Source: Exiguobacterium sp. AM39-5BH (GTDB lineage: Bacteria; Bacillota; Bacilli; Exiguobacteriales; Exiguobacteriaceae). Taken from it: 64,000 nt of DNA. The stretch is from contig NZ_QSGS01000004.1 in the NCBI RefSeq assembly GCF_003467445.1, forward strand, positions 1 through 64,000, written 5' to 3'. Numbering within the stretch: position 1 is the stretch's first letter; every line of letters starts with the position of its first letter. This document shows positions 62,417-64,000 of this stretch, in pieces. A model generated the notes under the pieces. It was not told the DNA's origin, did not search any database, and saw only the letters and a program-made list of their open reading frames with translations. The position numbers and the translations under genes were made by a program.

Positions 62417-63585
62417 TGCGTATCCCATGTCGCGAATGCCGCATGGAGAAGGATGCGAGCAGTATGAAGCATCGCCCGTTCGTCCACATCGAAGCGGGGA
62501 TGATGGTGCGGGAAGACGGCACCGACTTCTGGGTTGCCGGCTCCCGTGAAAAAAAAGCTTCCCGGAACGTGTTGCATATAATAGGCAAAGTCTTCTCCGA
62601 CCATGAGCGGGGCCATCTCGATGACCCCGTCTGTGCCAACGACACGCGCAGCACTGCGACGCACATGTTCAGTTTCGACAGCGTGGTTAATGACGGCAGG
62701 ATAGCCACGAATATAGTCGAGTTCATAGTGGGCCTCGCTCGCCGAACAGATGTGGGCAATGGTACGCTCCATCTCAGTGATGATACGTGTCTGTGTCTCT
62801 GGGGTGAATGTTCGCACCGTGCCGGACAACTTTGCCTCGTCGGCGATGACATTGAAGGCCTGACCGGCGACGAATGTGCCGACAGTCAAGACAGCTGGTT
62901 CGAGCGGATCGATGCGACGGCTGACGACTTGTTGCAGTTGGCTGACGATATTGGTTCCGACCATGACGGCATCGACTGTGTGTTGCGGGATGGCTCCGTG
63001 ACCTCCCTTGCCTTTGATGGTCAGTTCGAACCGATCGGCCGCGGCCATAATCGGTCCGGTCTTCACCCCGATTGTCCCGAACGGGAGCGGCGTCCAAATA
63101 TGAGAGCCGTATATATAGTCGACCCCGTCGAGACAGCCGTCTTCAATCATCGGTTTGGCCCCACCCGGCGCGAGTTCTTCCGCGAACTGGTGGATGAGCA
63201 CGACATCTCCGGGAAGGTCGATCTCCGTGAGCGCTTTCGCAAGGACGAGCAACGTCGCCGTATGGGCGTCATGACCGCAGGCGTGCATCGACCCGTTCAC
63301 TTTTGAACGATACGGGACGTCTTTTAAATCTTGAATCGGTAACGCATCGAAGTCGGCCCGAAACGCAATGGTCGGACCGCAGCCGCCTTGGATGCGCGCA
63401 ACGACACCGTTACCACCGACGTGTTCGCGCACGTCAAGATCGAGGTCGCGTAAATAAGTTGCAATCGTCCGAGGTGTCTCTCGTTCTTCAAATGAGAGTT
63501 CGGGATGTTGGTGGAAGTGGCGACGGAGCGTTACCATCTCGTCGTATAGCTCCGTCAAGCGTGAATCGATGTCAGTCACAAGCAT
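62401..63585 (-). CDS. M20-family amidohydrolase
   Basis: 394 aa cytosolic metalloamidohydrolase of the IAA-amino-acid hydrolase/N-acyl-amino-acid amidohydrolase branch. Metal and catalytic residues: HACGHDAHTA near residue 98, QFAEELAPGG with the general-base Glu near 135, GSHIWTPLPFG near 160 and the late His in PHHHPRFDVDE near 363. The insert domain (GKGGHGAIPQHTVDA) is present. Substrates would be N-acetyl or other N-acyl amino acids. Start at 63585 by the AGGAGTG site. Divided from the Nudix gene by 22 bp, so probably its operon partner. Confidence 0.88.
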   Translation of the reverse strand: MLVTDIDSRLTELYDEMVTLRRHFHQHPELSFEERETPRTIATYLRDLDLDVREHVGGNGVVARIQGGCGPTIAFRADFDALPIQDLKDVPYRSKVNGSMHACGHDAHTATLLVLAKALTEIDLPGDVVLIHQFAEELAPGGAKPMIEDGCLDGVDYIYGSHIWTPLPFGTIGVKTGPIMAAADRFELTIKGKGGHGAIPQHTVDAVMVGTNIVSQLQQVVSRRIDPLEPAVLTVGTFVAGQAFNVIADEAKLSGTVRTFTPETQTRIITEMERTIAHICSASEAHYELDYIRGYPAVINHAVETEHVRRSAARVVGTDGVIEMAPLMVGEDFAYYMQHVPGSFFFTGAGNPEVGAVFPHHHPRFDVDERAMLHTARILLHAAFATWDTHKKED

Positions 63586-63607
63586 AATTTGCACTCCTGT
63601 CTCTTAA

Positions 63608-64000
63608 TCATTTTGATCGAAGCAAGGCCCATACGTCATGTGAGTCCAAATCGTCGAGAATCGGCCAATGTAATAACTGACGCGCTTCGTCAGCGGTCAC
63701 CCATCTGGCATCAGTATGCTCCGCGGAAAGGGTGACGGTCGTCGCGACCGAGTGAGCCGAGTAGGTCATAATGACGACTTGCCGCTTCGGGTCCGTCAAA
63801 AACGTCGTGGCGTATAATAATTGTTGGACAATCACACGTAGACCGACCTCTTCGAATATTTCTCGTTCAAGGGCGTGTTCGAGCGTCTCGCCAAAGTCGA
63901 GCTTACCGCCGACGAGTTCCCACGTGCCGGGACTGATCTCATCATCGGCTGCCCGCTTGATGACGAGGAAGCGGTCGTCATGTATAATCACCGCTTTCAC
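63608..64000 (-). CDS. Nudix hydrolase, 5' end beyond window
   Basis: At least 130 aa. The Nudix box is complete (GGKLDFGETLEHALEREI, then FEEVGL) near residues 31-54, carrying the metal-binding REIFEE helix. It hydrolyses a nucleoside diphosphate linked to something else; the substrate is open. The frame runs to the last base and residues before VKAVIIHDD normally occur, so the true start is probably outside. A GTG at 64000-63998 is formally possible. Likely cotranscribed with the M20 gene downstream. Confidence 0.82.
   Translation of the reverse strand: MKAVIIHDDRFLVIKRAADDEISPGTWELVGGKLDFGETLEHALEREIFEEVGLRVIVQQLLYATTFLTDPKRQVVIMTYSAHSVATTVTLSAEHTDARWVTADEARQLLHWPILDDLDSHDVWALLRSK

Noticed and set aside
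62416..63306. 296-codon open frame antisense to the M20 gene
   Set aside because: Shadow of a well-supported metalloenzyme; no start signals.

Overview
The window reads as ordinary chromosomal DNA of a Firmicute of the order Bacillales. The best guess is Exiguobacterium or a close relative. This is an inference from gene content, the strong GGAGG ribosome sites, GC content that looks near 50 percent, and regulatory boxes of Bacillus type (CIRCE, Per box, PurBox, cre, sigma-B-like promoters). No rRNA, tRNA, CRISPR array or prophage was seen. The only mobile DNA is the start of an IS30-family transposase at the left edge.

Layout. 1-650: IS30 end and remnant DNA. 658-2980: ahpC-ahpF peroxide operon with a Per-type box. 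3089-3886: an AT-rich HNH endonuclease that may read modified DNA. 3982-5941: htpG behind a near-perfect CIRCE. 5960-8086: a candidate small RNA or leader, a VOC protein, and a divergent tetR/SDR pair with an operator. 8257-10878: secreted subtilase. 10928-16846: small membrane proteins, a 23S pseudouridine synthase, a C39-like protein, YjiH and a flavin-dependent oxidoreductase. 16999-22229: PAS-GGDEF-EAL-GAF-GGDEF protein in an apparent operon with a P-loop protein, an MBL hydrolase and a GNAT. 22259-25499: guaC and a multi-PAS diguanylate cyclase. 25611-36797: MFS transporter, large catalase, heparinase-like lyase, FAD oxidoreductase and a giant extracellular nuclease. 37180-42401: esterase, GH13 glucosidase with a cre site, YwbE and an alanine-type symporter. 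42454-47104: formate/nitrite channel, VOC protein, a tandem pair of P-loop GTPases and a glycerate-type dehydrogenase. 47138-51800: stress and membrane group (two YflT-like proteins, DUF1129-like protein, mgsA, TM-helix mechanosensitive-type protein). 51913-64000: HD-GYP protein, azlCD, CBS protein, monooxygenase, VanY-like peptidase, glycerol dehydrogenase, DJ-1/PfpI protein, a ydcZ-crp-ydcZ operon, a CNNM/CorC-type protein, an M20 amidohydrolase and a Nudix hydrolase.

How it fits together. Oxidative and general stress functions recur: ahpCF, catalase, htpG, YflT proteins, the DJ-1 protein and mgsA. Several have recognisable stress promoters or operators. Nutrient scavenging is also prominent: secreted protease, nuclease, polysaccharide lyase and glucosidase, with two good cre sites. 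Three enzymes of cyclic-di-GMP turnover lie within 37 kb.

A cross-cutting observation is that at least five genes (katE N-terminus, rluF-like, AGCS symporter, second GTPase, first ydcZ) are each broken by what looks like one missing base in a short G or C run. Conserved protein sequence continues in the next frame each time. Sequencing or assembly indels are the simplest explanation, so these genes are probably intact in the organism.
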